Positions 25,459 to 33,893 of a stretch of 64,000 nucleotides of DNA are shown here, piece after piece. Below the pieces are notes generated by a model. It was not told the DNA's origin. It saw nothing but the letters and a program-made list of their open reading frames with translations, and searched no databases. The translations under genes and the position numbers were made by a program. Each line of letters starts with the position of its first letter. Position 1 is the first letter of the stretch. The stretch is from an uncultured Sphingopyxis sp. (GTDB lineage: Bacteria; Pseudomonadota; Alphaproteobacteria; Sphingomonadales; Sphingomonadaceae): contig CAKZIN010000034.1 of NCBI GenBank assembly GCA_936933955.1, positions 1-64,000 of the forward strand, written 5' to 3'.

Positions 25459-26292
25459 ATGCTGCTTTCCGCGTCGCGCAAGATGTTGCCACGCACCGCC
25501 CTGCGCGCGCTGTCGGTGGCGCTGCTGACGAGCGTCACGATCGCACCAGCCGCCGCGCAGGTGCGGCAGGTCGACCCCAACAACGTCATCGACGCCGACC
25601 TCGATCGCCGGGCGGTTGCGCAGCCGACCCCTGCGCCGTCCGCACCGCCGGTGGAACAGGTCGCCCCGCCGCTCGCTCCACCGCCGCCCCCGGTCCAGCC
25701 GCCGATCGAGCCAATCCTCCCGCCCGCAACCCCTCCCGGTGCGCCAAACGCTCCCGCCAGTCCCGGGGTACCAGCTCCGACCGGAGCGCCGAGCGTTCCT
25801 GCGGGCGCCCCCACCTATCAGCGCGACGACCTGATCGGCGCAGCGGAGGGCGTGTTCGGTCGCGGCGCCGAAGGGCTCGCGGCGATCATCGAGGATATTC
25901 TCCGCAAGCAAGGCGAACCCAACGCCTATATCGTCGGCCGGGAGGCAGGCGGCGCGTTCGTGCTCGGCGTGCGCTACGGTTCGGGTACGCTGCACCATCG
26001 CGTCGAAGGCCAGATCCCAGTCTATTGGACCGGGCCGTCGATTGGCATCGACGCCGGCGCCAATGCGGGGTCGACCTTTGTCCTCGTCTACAACCTCTAC
26101 GACACCGCCGACCTGTTCCACCGCTACCCCGCGGGCGAGGGTGCGGCCTATCTGCTCGGCGGCTTTAACGCGAGCTACCTGCGGCGCGGCGATGTCGTGC
26201 TGATCCCCGTGCGACTTGGCGTCGGAGCGCGGCTGGGCGTCAACGTCGGCTACATGCGCTTCTCCCGCAACCAGCGCTGGCTACCGTTCTGA
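25459..26292 (+). CDS. eipA: EipA/DUF1134 envelope integrity protein
   Basis: A 277-residue periplasmic protein. The signal peptide covers about residues 1-33 (ending APAAA before QVRQ). A proline-rich linker spans about 54-121, and the DUF1134 beta-barrel domain spans 122-277. Domain landmarks are AAEGVFGRGAEGLAAIIEDIL, GEPNAYIVGREAGGAFV, LRYG-type VRYGSGTLHHR, YWTGPSIGIDAG, and the ending VGARLGVNVGYMRFS. In Brucella EipA supports cell-envelope integrity; conservation here suggests the same. The proline-rich linker is longer than I recall for Brucella and may span periplasm or peptidoglycan. It is monocistronic, followed by hairpins. Confidence 0.9.
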   Translation: MLLSASRKMLPRTALRALSVALLTSVTIAPAAAQVRQVDPNNVIDADLDRRAVAQPTPAPSAPPVEQVAPPLAPPPPPVQPPIEPILPPATPPGAPNAPASPGVPAPTGAPSVPAGAPTYQRDDLIGAAEGVFGRGAEGLAAIIEDILRKQGEPNAYIVGREAGGAFVLGVRYGSGTLHHRVEGQIPVYWTGPSIGIDAGANAGSTFVLVYNLYDTADLFHRYPAGEGAAYLLGGFNASYLRRGDVVLIPVRLGVGARLGVNVGYMRFSRNQRWLPF

Positions 26293-26340
26293 GCTAACGC
26301 AGCGGGAGGTCATAAACAGCCACCCGTCTCACCTGCCCGC

Positions 26341-26360
26341 GCTCCGGCCGTCGCCGGAGC
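26341..26360 (+). repeat. Perfect hairpin, REP-like, downstream of eipA
   Basis: GCTCCGGC (26341-26348), loop CGTC, GCCGGAGC (26353-26360): a perfect 8-bp stem with a tetraloop, 48 nt after the eipA stop. It is followed by ACGTAGAGGG and a long G run. The combination resembles short dispersed palindromes that I recall from sphingomonad intergenic regions, where translation gives a SPEHVEG-like peptide. There is no T tract, so it is not a canonical terminator, although it could stabilise the eipA mRNA end. Confidence 0.5.
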
Positions 26361-26465
26361 ACGTAGAGGGGGGGTCGAACGCTCCCACCCGTGGCTTCGG
26401 CGAATGCCGGGCCAACGGCGGTCGCAACGAGCGCACCAATTAGATCACCTAGAAGCAGGTCGAAG

Positions 26466-26496
26466 AAAGGCGGCGGAGCTTTGCCCCGCCGCCTTT
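26466..26496 (-). terminator. Hairpin terminator of the petABC operon
   Basis: AAAGGCGGCGG (26466-26476) pairs perfectly with CCGCCGCCTTT (26486-26496), an 11-bp stem with a 9-nt loop. It lies 20 nt beyond the petC stop on the minus strand, where the stem ends in CTTT followed by CTTC. The symmetric A/T ends mean it could also stop transcription arriving from eipA. Confidence 0.7.
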
Positions 26497-26516
26497 GCTT
26501 TCCAGCCTGACCGAAA

Positions 26517-27332
26517 TCAGTGCTTCTTCTTGTCCGCCCAGATCGCGCGATACGACAGGTACGCGAGCGTCGTCAGCGCGAGCAGGAAGCCCAGCACTGC
26601 CCAGCCGGTGCGCAGCCGGTTCTCGAGCTTGGGCTCCGCGGTCCAGACGAGGAACGCGCTCACGTCCCTTGCCATCTGGTCGACCGTCGCGCGGGTGCCA
26701 TCATCGAACGTGACCTGCCCTTCGCTGGTAAGCGGCGGCGCCATGGCGATGTTGAGCGAGTGGAACCACGGATTGTAATGCAGCGTACCCGAAGGCCGCA
26801 GTTCAGCAGGCAAGTTGCCCGGAACCGGGCGATAACCTGTCAGCAGCGAATAGACGTAGTCCGCCCCACCCTCACGCGCCTTGGTGATTAGCGAGAGGTC
26901 CGGCGGGAGCGCGTTGTTGTTTGCCGCGCGAGCCGCAATCTCGTTGGGATAGGGCGAGGGGAAGTGATCGACCGGGGTGCCCGGGCGCGTCGCCGCCTCA
27001 CCGGTGTCCGGGTTGACGCCCGGCACCTGGAACTGCGCGGCAAGGTTCTTCACCTGATCCTCGTCATAGCCGAGCTGCGCGACGTCGCGCAGCGCGACGA
27101 GGCTGAGGCCGTGGCAGGCCGAGCAGACTTCCTTGTACACTTTGAGCCCGCGCTGCAGCTGCGCGCGGTCGAAGTGCCCGAACGGCCCCGAGCTCGCCAG
27201 ATGCGCGGACCGGGGATGCTGAAGGAACGCCTGCTCCGGGTGAGCGGTCGCTGCGCGCGGCGTGAAGATCAGCGCCATCAGCAGCGCGGTGCAGAACACC
27301 AGCCCGGCGAGGAACCCAAAAATGCGAACCAT
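26517..27332 (-). CDS. petC: Cytochrome c1 of the bc1 complex
   Basis: Membrane-anchored c-type cytochrome passing electrons from the Rieske protein to cytochrome c. The 271 residues start with a hydrophobic signal (about 4-24). The heme attachment site CSACH is at 70-74. The region NIAMAPPLTSEG probably holds the axial methionine. A C-terminal anchor helix (about 242-263) ends in a Lys-rich ADKKKH tail. It is the third gene of the fbcFBC (petABC) operon, 17 nt after petB, and is followed by a strong hairpin terminator. Confidence 0.96.
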   Translation of the reverse strand: MVRIFGFLAGLVFCTALLMALIFTPRAATAHPEQAFLQHPRSAHLASSGPFGHFDRAQLQRGLKVYKEVCSACHGLSLVALRDVAQLGYDEDQVKNLAAQFQVPGVNPDTGEAATRPGTPVDHFPSPYPNEIAARAANNNALPPDLSLITKAREGGADYVYSLLTGYRPVPGNLPAELRPSGTLHYNPWFHSLNIAMAPPLTSEGQVTFDDGTRATVDQMARDVSAFLVWTAEPKLENRLRTGWAVLGFLLALTTLAYLSYRAIWADKKKH

Positions 27333-27349
27333 TGCTCTCTCGGTCCCTA

Positions 27350-28684
27350 TCAGGCGGTGGCGGCAGCGGGCGGAGCCGCGGTGACGGGCGGCATGCCCGG
27401 AAGCGCTTCAGTGGCGCCGTGCGTGCCCTTTGGATCTTCACCCAGCACCGATGCGGTGATCGAGCTAGGCATCGGCTCTGGCGTTTCCAGCCGCGAGATG
27501 ATCGGCACGATGATCAGGAAGTGGGCGAAATAGTAGAGCGCGGCGAGCTGGCTAATCAGCACCCACGGCTCCTCCGCCGGCTGCATGCCGCAGTAGCCGA
27601 GGATCAGTACGTCGACCACCAACACCCAGAAGAACTTGCGATACAGCGGGCGATAGTTGGCCGAGCGGATCGGCGAGCGGTCGAGCCACGGCAGGAAGAA
27701 CAGCAACGCGATCGACCCGAACATCGCGATGACGCCCCACAGCTTCGCGTCGATCCACAGGAAGTTGATCGTGAAGCTCTTGAGGATCGCGTAGAACGGC
27801 AGGAAGTACCATTCGGGCACGATATGCGCCGGCGTCGAGAGCGGGTTCGCCTGGATGTAGTTGTCCGGGTGGCCCAGCATGTTCGGCGCGAAGAACGTCA
27901 CCGCGGCAAAGCCGATCAGGAACACGCCCAGCCCGAAGCCGTCCTTCGCGGTGTAATAGGGGTGGAACGGGACGGTATCGCGCTCCGACTTCACCTCGAT
28001 GCCGGTCGGGTTGCTCGAACCCGGGATGTGCAGCGCCCAGATGTGGAGGATGACCACGCCGGCGATCACGAACGGCAGCAGATAGTGCAGTGAGAAGAAG
28101 CGGTTGAGCGTCGCATTGTCCGGCACGAAACCGCCCAGCAGCCACTGGCGCAGCGGCTCGCCGACCAGCGGGATCGCCGAGAAGAAGCCGGTGATGACCT
28201 GCGCGCCCCAAAAGCTCATCTGGCCCCACGGCAGCACATAGCCCATGAAGGCGGTCGCCATCATCAGCAAGAAGATCACGACGCCCAACAGCCAGATCAT
28301 CTCCCGCGGCGCCTTGTACGAGCCGTAGAACAGCCCGCGGAAGATGTGGATGTAGACGACGATGAAAAAGAAGCTCGCACCGTTCATGTGCGCGTAGCGC
28401 AGCATCCAGCCGGCGTTGACGTTGCGCATGATGTGCTCAACGCTGTTGAACGCGACGCTGGTGTTGGCAGCGTAGCTCATCGCGAGCACGATTCCGGTGA
28501 CGATCTGCAGCACCAGCGCGAAGCCAGCGAGCACACCGAAGTTCCAGAAATAGTTGAGGTTGCGCGGCACCGGATAACCCGCGCCGACCGCGTTGTAGAC
28601 CATTCGCGGCAGCGGAAGACGTTCGTCCAGCCAGCGCATCAGCGGCGCCTTTGGCTGATAATTTTTGGCCCAGGGGAAGCTCAT
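27350..28684 (-). CDS. petB: Cytochrome b of the bc1 complex
   Basis: Core membrane subunit that oxidises ubiquinol and carries hemes bL and bH. The 444 residues have eight helices. Landmarks are WNFGVLAGFALVLQIVTGI, RYAHMNGASFFFIVVYIHIFRG, GYVLPWGQMSFWGAQV before the Qo site, and the Qo PEWY motif in VPEWYFLPFYAIL. The protein is longer than mitochondrial cytochrome b because of a C-terminal extension (about 400-444) rich in Pro, Ala and Thr. It lies 11 nt after petA and 17 nt before petC. Confidence 0.97.
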   Translation of the reverse strand: MSFPWAKNYQPKAPLMRWLDERLPLPRMVYNAVGAGYPVPRNLNYFWNFGVLAGFALVLQIVTGIVLAMSYAANTSVAFNSVEHIMRNVNAGWMLRYAHMNGASFFFIVVYIHIFRGLFYGSYKAPREMIWLLGVVIFLLMMATAFMGYVLPWGQMSFWGAQVITGFFSAIPLVGEPLRQWLLGGFVPDNATLNRFFSLHYLLPFVIAGVVILHIWALHIPGSSNPTGIEVKSERDTVPFHPYYTAKDGFGLGVFLIGFAAVTFFAPNMLGHPDNYIQANPLSTPAHIVPEWYFLPFYAILKSFTINFLWIDAKLWGVIAMFGSIALLFFLPWLDRSPIRSANYRPLYRKFFWVLVVDVLILGYCGMQPAEEPWVLISQLAALYYFAHFLIIVPIISRLETPEPMPSSITASVLGEDPKGTHGATEALPGMPPVTAAPPAAATA

Positions 28685-28695
28685 CTTGGTCCTCC

Positions 28696-29259
28696 TCAGC
28701 CGATCGTCACGGCGGTGGGCGACGTGAATTCATAAGGCGGCACCACGAGGTTCTTGGGCGCCGGGCCTTTGCGGATACGGCCGGCGGTGTCGTAGTGCGA
28801 ACCGTGGCAGGGGCAGAAATAGCCGCCGAAATCGCCGCGCGCTTCACCCTCCGCCGCGCCCAGCGGCACGCAGCCGAGGTGGGTGCACACGCCCAGCGTA
28901 ATCAGCCAATTCTCGTGACTCGGCTTGGTGCGGGCCGCGAGCGTTTCGGGATCGCGCAGCGAGCCGACGGCCACCTGGTTCGCCGCCGCCATCTCCTGCG
29001 GGGTGAGATTGCGGACGAAGATCGGCTGCTTGCGCCACGTCGTCTTGATCGCCTGCCCCGGCTGGATCGCCGACAGGTCAAGATCGGTGGTCGAAAGCGC
29101 GAGCACGTCGGCCGACGGCGCCATTTGATAGAGCAGCGGCGCGGCGGCGGCGGCGGCGCCGACACCGGCGAAGCTCAGCGCGGCGATATGAATGAAGTCG
29201 CGCCGGCGCACGCCATCTGCGTCGCCATCGACATGTTCGGGAGGAAGAACCTCAGCCAT
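28696..29259 (-). CDS. petA: Rieske iron-sulfur subunit of the bc1 complex
   Basis: Carries the 2Fe-2S cluster that takes electrons from ubiquinol to cytochrome c1. The 187 residues have a twin-arginine type N-terminus (RRRDFIHIAALSFAG, 18-32), which serves as an uncleaved membrane anchor. The cluster ligands are in CTHLGC and CPCHGSHYD. GRIRKGPAPKNL precedes the C-terminal strand. It is the first gene of petABC; the promoter should lie in the 273-bp divergent interval shared with hemF, where no confident -35/-10 pair was found. Confidence 0.97.
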   Translation of the reverse strand: MAEVLPPEHVDGDADGVRRRDFIHIAALSFAGVGAAAAAAPLLYQMAPSADVLALSTTDLDLSAIQPGQAIKTTWRKQPIFVRNLTPQEMAAANQVAVGSLRDPETLAARTKPSHENWLITLGVCTHLGCVPLGAAEGEARGDFGGYFCPCHGSHYDTAGRIRKGPAPKNLVVPPYEFTSPTAVTIG

Positions 29260-29532
29260 CGAAACCCTTCAATCCTGCACTGCGTGGAGCACGGATCGCC
29301 CCCCGCCGATCAATTTCGCACCTTGCGCGCGATAACCCCTCGCGACGATCGCCCGAGCTCTCCGGATCACGCCGATTGCGCGCGCTGATAGCGAGGCGCT
29401 CCGCCCTTGCCAATGGGGCTTTTCCGGCGCGGCAGGCGATTGCACGGTTGCCGCAGCGGCAAGCTTGCGCGTGGCGGAGCGCGGCGGCAGGAGGGGCGCC
29501 TCCCTCCCCCCTCCCTTATTGCGGGAACGCCT

Positions 29533-30426
29533 GTGTCTCTCGAACCCACCATCCGTCCGCTCGACCCGCAGCAGAGCGCCGCGCGTGCCTGGTTCGAATC
29601 GCTGCGCGACCGCATCTGCGCGGAGTTCGAGGCGATCGAGCGGGAGGCGGGCAGCGACGCGCGCTTCGAACGAACCGCCTGGGATCGTGAGGGGCCCGAC
29701 GTGACCCCCGGCGCCTATGACGCTGGGGGCGGCGGTGGCGGCGTTCGCGCGGTGATGAAGGGCCGCGTGTTCGAAAAGGTTGGCGTCAACGTGTCGACCG
29801 TCGGCGGCAGCTTTTCCCAGGACTTCGCCGGCCAGATTCACGGCGCCGCAGAGGATCCGCGTTTCTTCGCGACGGGCATCAGCCTCGTCGCACACATGGC
29901 CAACCCGCACGTTCCGGCGGTGCATATGAATACGCGCTTCCTGCGCACGACCAAGAGCTGGTTCGGCGGCGGCGCCGACCTCAACCCACCAATCCCCTAT
30001 GAGGAGGACACTGCCGCCTTTCATGCGCGGCTGCGGGCGGCCTGCGCGCCGTTCGGGCCCGATGTCTACGAACGCTACGCCAAGTGGGCCGAGGAGTATT
30101 TCTTCATCCCCCACCGCGGCGTCGCGCGCGGCGTGGGCGGCATCTTCTACGACCACCTCGAAGCGGAGGGCGACGCGATGTTCGATCGCCACTTCGCCTT
30201 CACGCGCGAGGTGGGTGAGGCATTCCTCGACATCTATCCCCAGATCGTCCGCCGCCGGATGAACACGCCGTTCGACGAGGCGGAGCTGCATCAGATGCGC
30301 GTCTGGCGCGGGCGCTACGCCGAATTCAACCTCGTCTACGACCGCGGTACGCTGTTCGGGCTGCGCACCGGCGGCAACATCGACGCCATCCTGATGAGCC
30401 TGCCGCCTGTTGCCGAATGGGTGTGA
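29533..30426 (+). CDS. hemF: Oxygen-dependent coproporphyrinogen III oxidase
   Basis: Converts coproporphyrinogen III to protoporphyrinogen IX with O2 in heme biosynthesis. The 297 residues contain GRVFEKVGVNVSTVGG, HMANPHVPAVHMNTRF, the signature WFGGGADLNPPIPYEED, EEYFFIPHRGVARGVGGIFYD, and the C-terminal FNLVYDRGTLFGLRTGGN with IDAILMSLPP. The GTG at 29533 is chosen because it gives family length and has GGGA about 6 nt upstream; no ATG fits. A small hairpin (TTGCCG/CGGCAA, 29448-29462) lies in the leader. It is transcribed away from petABC, so heme supply and bc1 share an intergenic region. Confidence 0.93.
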   Translation: MSLEPTIRPLDPQQSAARAWFESLRDRICAEFEAIEREAGSDARFERTAWDREGPDVTPGAYDAGGGGGGVRAVMKGRVFEKVGVNVSTVGGSFSQDFAGQIHGAAEDPRFFATGISLVAHMANPHVPAVHMNTRFLRTTKSWFGGGADLNPPIPYEEDTAAFHARLRAACAPFGPDVYERYAKWAEEYFFIPHRGVARGVGGIFYDHLEAEGDAMFDRHFAFTREVGEAFLDIYPQIVRRRMNTPFDEAELHQMRVWRGRYAEFNLVYDRGTLFGLRTGGNIDAILMSLPPVAEWV

Positions 30427-30428
30427 GC

Positions 30429-30454
30429 GGAGCGCGGGTTAGTCGCCGCGCTCC
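30429..30454. terminator. Hairpin between convergent hemF and membrane-protein genes
   Basis: GGAGCGCGG (30429-30437) and CCGCGCTCC (30446-30454) form a perfect 9-bp stem with an 8-nt loop, filling most of the 36-nt gap between two convergent stop codons. No T tract is present on either strand, so efficient intrinsic termination is uncertain. Position and symmetry suggest a shared mRNA end. Confidence 0.55.
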
Positions 30455-30462
30455 ATCCCGGA

Positions 30463-31263
30463 TCAGGCGAACACGTCCCCGACCCGCGAAGGGTTGAGGG
30501 CGCGGTAGAGCCCGGCGATCACGGCGACGCTCAGTATCGACACGGGAATACTTGCCACCAGGTTGGCGACCGCGGTGGCCACCGTTCCACCGAACGCCGC
30601 ACCGAGCAGCGAGCCGATCGCGCCGAGCAGCAGCGTCAGGACCAACACGATGACGGCAAACAGCAGGATATAGGCAAGAACGCGCCATTGCACCGGTGCC
30701 GTCAGCTTCCACGATTGCGCAATGCCGTAGAGCGGGTTTGCCGAGCCAGCGTCGGCCATCGCCGGCTGCATCACCGAAAGCCGCGAGGAAACCCACAGGA
30801 GAACGGGGAACAGGACGAGCCCCAACAGCGCCACGATGCCCACCGACCCGGTCGTCGACGCTCCAGCGAAAACAGTCACGAGGATCAATACCAACGGGAT
30901 CGCGATGACGAGGAAGAACAGCATCGTCATCACCATCGCCCCCAGGCCGAAGCTGATCGCCGAACCGTCGCTCGCCTCGGAACGCAGCATCAGCCGCATC
31001 ACCGCGAATTGCATAGCGCCGGTGAAGACCGCTCCGAGCAGGGTGACAACCCCGAACGCCGGGCTCAGCGACCGAAGGACTGCTGCGGGATCGCTTCCAC
31101 CGCCGCTCGCAAGCGCCTGAAATCCTGGATTGCCCAGACCCAGCGTCAATTGAAGCACCGTGACGAGAATGGTCGGCAGCGCGACGTAGAGCAGAAGCCG
31201 GCTCAAATTGTCGCGAAGGAACTGAACAGCGTACGACCACGCCTCACCGATAGAGAAATGCAT
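30463..31263 (-). CDS. Multi-pass membrane protein of unknown function
   Basis: A 266-residue integral membrane protein with about six hydrophobic segments: near residues 23-45, 75-100, 105-135, 140-160, 190-225 and 232-255. It opens MHFSIGEAWSYAVQFLRDN. NPLYGIAQSWKLTA in the middle is a short amphipathic element reminiscent of glycerophosphoryl-diester-type or DUF7847-like membrane proteins. No catalytic residues stand out. The ATG at 31263 was chosen because hydrophobic topology starts there; upstream in-frame codons add an unrelated stretch. It converges on hemF and diverges from lipB. Confidence 0.75.
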   Translation of the reverse strand: MHFSIGEAWSYAVQFLRDNLSRLLLYVALPTILVTVLQLTLGLGNPGFQALASGGGSDPAAVLRSLSPAFGVVTLLGAVFTGAMQFAVMRLMLRSEASDGSAISFGLGAMVMTMLFFLVIAIPLVLILVTVFAGASTTGSVGIVALLGLVLFPVLLWVSSRLSVMQPAMADAGSANPLYGIAQSWKLTAPVQWRVLAYILLFAVIVLVLTLLLGAIGSLLGAAFGGTVATAVANLVASIPVSILSVAVIAGLYRALNPSRVGDVFA

Positions 31264-31382
31264 GCGAACCCCCTTAGCGACCCCGAACGCCCCCGAGGCG
31301 CGAAGTTGCAGCCGAAATAGCACGCCCGGCGCATGCGTCCACCCGTTGCGGCGGGCCCCTCAACGCTTCTAGGGGAAGCGCC

Positions 31383-32036
31383 ATGTCGTCGCTGCAGCCG
31401 GAGTGGACCGTTTCACCGGGGCTCACCCCCTATGCGCAGGCGCTCGCGTCGATGGAGGCGCGCGCCGCTGCCATCCGCGACGCGGGTGAGGCCGAGCGCG
31501 TCTGGCTGCTCGAGCACCCGCCGCTCTACACCGCCGGGACCAGCGCTGATCCCACCGAACTGATCGACCCGCGGTTCGAGGTGCATGCCGCCGGCCGCGG
31601 CGGACGCTACACCTATCACGGCCCCGGGCAGCGCATCGCCTATGTCCAGCTCGACCTCGCCGCACGGGGTAGAGACGTGCGCGCCTATGTCCACGCGCTC
31701 GAGGGGTGGGCGATCGACGCCCTCGCCGCGCTGGGAGTGACGGCGCGGCGGGCACCGGGCCGCATCGGCATCTGGTGTGACGACCGCGAGGGCCGCGAGG
31801 CCAAGATCGGCGCAATCGGCGTGCGCGTGAAGCGGTGGGTGACGCTGCACGGCATCGCCATAAACGTCGCGCCAGACCTCAGCCACTTCGGCGGGATCGT
31901 GCCCTGCGGAATTGCGGAGTTCGGCGTCACCAGCCTGTCCGCGCTGGGGGTCGATGCGGACATGGCGGCGCTCGACGACGCTCTCGCCGGCGCGTTGCCC
32001 GCGTTTCTGGCGCGGGTCGGGGGCGGCGATGCTTGA
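31383..32036 (+). CDS. lipB: Octanoyl-[ACP]:protein N-octanoyltransferase
   Basis: Moves octanoate from acyl carrier protein to lipoyl domains, the first step of lipoate synthesis. The 217 residues contain EHPPLYTAGTSA (44-55), GRGGRYTYHGPGQ (71-83), the catalytic lysine K141 in AKIGAIGVR, and the catalytic cysteine C175 in GGIVPCGI. One product target is the 2-oxoglutarate dehydrogenase E2 lipoyl domain at the left edge of the window. A small lipoprotein gene follows. lipA is not adjacent. Confidence 0.95.
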   Translation: MSSLQPEWTVSPGLTPYAQALASMEARAAAIRDAGEAERVWLLEHPPLYTAGTSADPTELIDPRFEVHAAGRGGRYTYHGPGQRIAYVQLDLAARGRDVRAYVHALEGWAIDALAALGVTARRAPGRIGIWCDDREGREAKIGAIGVRVKRWVTLHGIAINVAPDLSHFGGIVPCGIAEFGVTSLSALGVDADMAALDDALAGALPAFLARVGGGDA

Positions 32037-32067
32037 CAGGCGCGCAGCGGCGACGGAAGCGATGGCG

Positions 32068-32454
32068 ATGATCGGCCGGATTTCGCTCGCTCTCACCGCT
32101 TCGCTGATGCTCTCCGGGTGCGACATGGTGTCGGGCGACGGCGCGCGCGACGAGGTGATCATGTCCAACGTCGAGATCCAGCCGGGCAGCGTCAGCGATG
32201 AGATCGTCCCGCTCGAACAGAGCAGCGGCGATCTCACCTCCGTCGATCCGTCGACCGCGATCGGACCTCCGGTGCCGACCGTTGCGCTCCCCGAAGATGG
32301 GGTCGCGGACACCACTGCGGCGCGGCCAAGCGGAACCGCCCAGGTGCCGAAGGGCACCTCCACGCCCTCCGAAGCCAGCCCCCGCGCCGCACCGCGCGAC
32401 GAAGTCATCGCTCCGCCCAAGCCCAAGGCAGAGGACAAAGCGGGCGAGAACTAA
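32068..32454 (+). CDS. Small putative lipoprotein of unknown function
   Basis: A 128-residue protein with a lipoprotein signal: MIGRISLALTASLMLSGC, with lipobox LSGC and lipidated cysteine C18. The rest is acidic and Pro/Ala/Thr-rich with no recognisable fold, ending PPKPKAEDKAGEN. Three in-frame starts exist (32029, 32062, 32068). The last is preferred because GGAAG then lies 8 nt upstream and the signal peptide is compact. If 32029 were used, the gene would overlap lipB by 8 nt. The function is unknown. Confidence 0.65.
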   Translation: MIGRISLALTASLMLSGCDMVSGDGARDEVIMSNVEIQPGSVSDEIVPLEQSSGDLTSVDPSTAIGPPVPTVALPEDGVADTTAARPSGTAQVPKGTSTPSEASPRAAPRDEVIAPPKPKAEDKAGEN

Positions 32455-32473
32455 GCCGACAGCTCAGCGCGGG

Positions 32474-33130
32474 TCAGGCGATGCCGAGAAGCTTGTGCGT
32501 CTGCAGCGACAGGCGCCAGCGCGGTCGTTGGTTGATGAGCGCCATGCACTCGCGCGCGTTGCGGAGCGGATCGGGCGAGCCGCCACCGCCGACCACACCG
32601 TCATCGCGCGGTTGCACCAGCCAGTGCGCGAAATCCCACCCCTCCATCGCGACAGGATCGACCCCCGCCTGCGGCCAGACGAGCTTCAGTTCGTCGCCGC
32701 TCGTCTGCACCACGGGGTTGGCGCCCTTGGGGCTGATGCAGATCCAGTCGATGCTGCGTGGGACGGGGAGCGTGCCGTTGCTTTCGATCGCGATTTCGAA
32801 GCCGCGCGCGTGCAGCGCGTCGATCAGCGGGGCGTCGACCTGGAGCATCGGCTCGCCGCCGGTGAGCACCACGAAGCGGCGCTCCGCCCCCTCCCCCCAC
32901 CGCAGCGTCACCGCATCGGCGAGCGCGGCGGCGTCGGCGAAACGCCCGCCGCCTTCAGCGTCGAGCCCGACGAAATCCGTGTCGCAAAAGGTGCAGGCGG
33001 CGGTCGCGCGATCCACCTCCCGCCCCGACCACAGGTTGCATCCTGCGAAGCGGCAGAACACCGCGCGGCGCCCGGCATGCACCCCCTCCCCCTGAAGGGT
33101 AAGGAACATCTCCTTGACCGCGTAGCTCAC
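32474..33130 (-). CDS. queE: 7-carboxy-7-deazaguanine synthase (radical SAM)
   Basis: Ring-contracting radical SAM enzyme of the queuosine/7-deazaguanine pathway, making CDG from CPH4. The 218 residues begin SYAVKEMFLTLQGEGVHAGR. The cluster cysteines are C31, C46 and C49, a CX14CX2C spacing instead of CX3CX2C; I recall the same insertion from Burkholderia QueE. VVLTGGEPMLQ and IESNGTLP are the SAM and substrate motifs. The GTG start overlaps the queC stop as GTGA. queC is upstream; queD and queF are not in the window. Confidence 0.94.
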   Translation of the reverse strand: MSYAVKEMFLTLQGEGVHAGRRAVFCRFAGCNLWSGREVDRATAACTFCDTDFVGLDAEGGGRFADAAALADAVTLRWGEGAERRFVVLTGGEPMLQVDAPLIDALHARGFEIAIESNGTLPVPRSIDWICISPKGANPVVQTSGDELKLVWPQAGVDPVAMEGWDFAHWLVQPRDDGVVGGGGSPDPLRNARECMALINQRPRWRLSLQTHKLLGIA

Positions 33131-33828
33131 GGCGCGGGCGGCGCGTCGGCGTAGCGCGTGGGATCGGGGAGCGCGGCCTCGATGAAGCCCTTGTGCCGCA
33201 GTCTGCACGCGTCGCACTGCCCGCAATGGAGGTCGCCGACGGGGTCGTAACAGGTCCACGTCAATCCGGCATCGAGGCCGAGATCATGCGCCAACCGCGC
33301 GATGCCCGCCTTGTCGAGGTGGAGCAGCGGCGTCTGGATGACGAACGGATCGCCCTCCACCCCCGCCTTCGTGGCGAGCGAGGCGAGGTTGGCGAACGCA
33401 TCGACAAACGCCGGCCGGCAATCGGGATAGCCCGAGTAGTCGAGCGCGTTGACGCCGATGTAGATATGCTTCGCCCCCCGCGCCTCCGCCAAGGCCAGCG
33501 CGAGGCTGAGGAATACCGTGTTGCGCGCGGGCACATAGGTAACAGGGATCGCGTCCGCCTCCACCCCTGCCTTGGGCACGCTCAGCGCATCGTCGGTCAG
33601 CGCCGATCCGCCAAAGCGCCGCAGGTCGAGCGGCAGGACGATATGCTCGGTCGCACCTACCGCCGCTGCGACGTTGCCCGCTGCTTCGATCTCGCACACG
33701 TGGCGCTGACTGTAGTCGATCGTCAGCGCGATCACCGCGCGACCATCCGCGCGCGCCTGTGCCGCGCAGGTCGCGCTATCGAGCCCGCCCGACAGCAGGA
33801 CAACGGCGAGGTTGGGATCGAGGGTCAT
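33127..33828 (-). CDS. queC: 7-cyano-7-deazaguanine synthase
   Basis: ATP-dependent enzyme converting CDG to preQ0 in queuosine synthesis. The 233 residues have the PP-loop LLSGGLDSAT (11-20). GVNALDYSGYPDCRPAF is the substrate region, and the zinc-binding cysteines are C193, C202, C205 and C208 in CYDPVGDLHCGQCDAC. It directly precedes queE, with a 4-nt overlap, so the two steps of the pathway are translated together. The def gene ends 65 nt upstream on the same strand. Confidence 0.96.
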   Translation of the reverse strand: MTLDPNLAVVLLSGGLDSATCAAQARADGRAVIALTIDYSQRHVCEIEAAGNVAAAVGATEHIVLPLDLRRFGGSALTDDALSVPKAGVEADAIPVTYVPARNTVFLSLALALAEARGAKHIYIGVNALDYSGYPDCRPAFVDAFANLASLATKAGVEGDPFVIQTPLLHLDKAGIARLAHDLGLDAGLTWTCYDPVGDLHCGQCDACRLRHKGFIEAALPDPTRYADAPPAP

Positions 33829-33893
33829 AGCTGGGCGACTTAGGGGCGAGCAGCGCGTTACGCCACCACGCCCCGGCTGCGCTTTGGCTCGGC

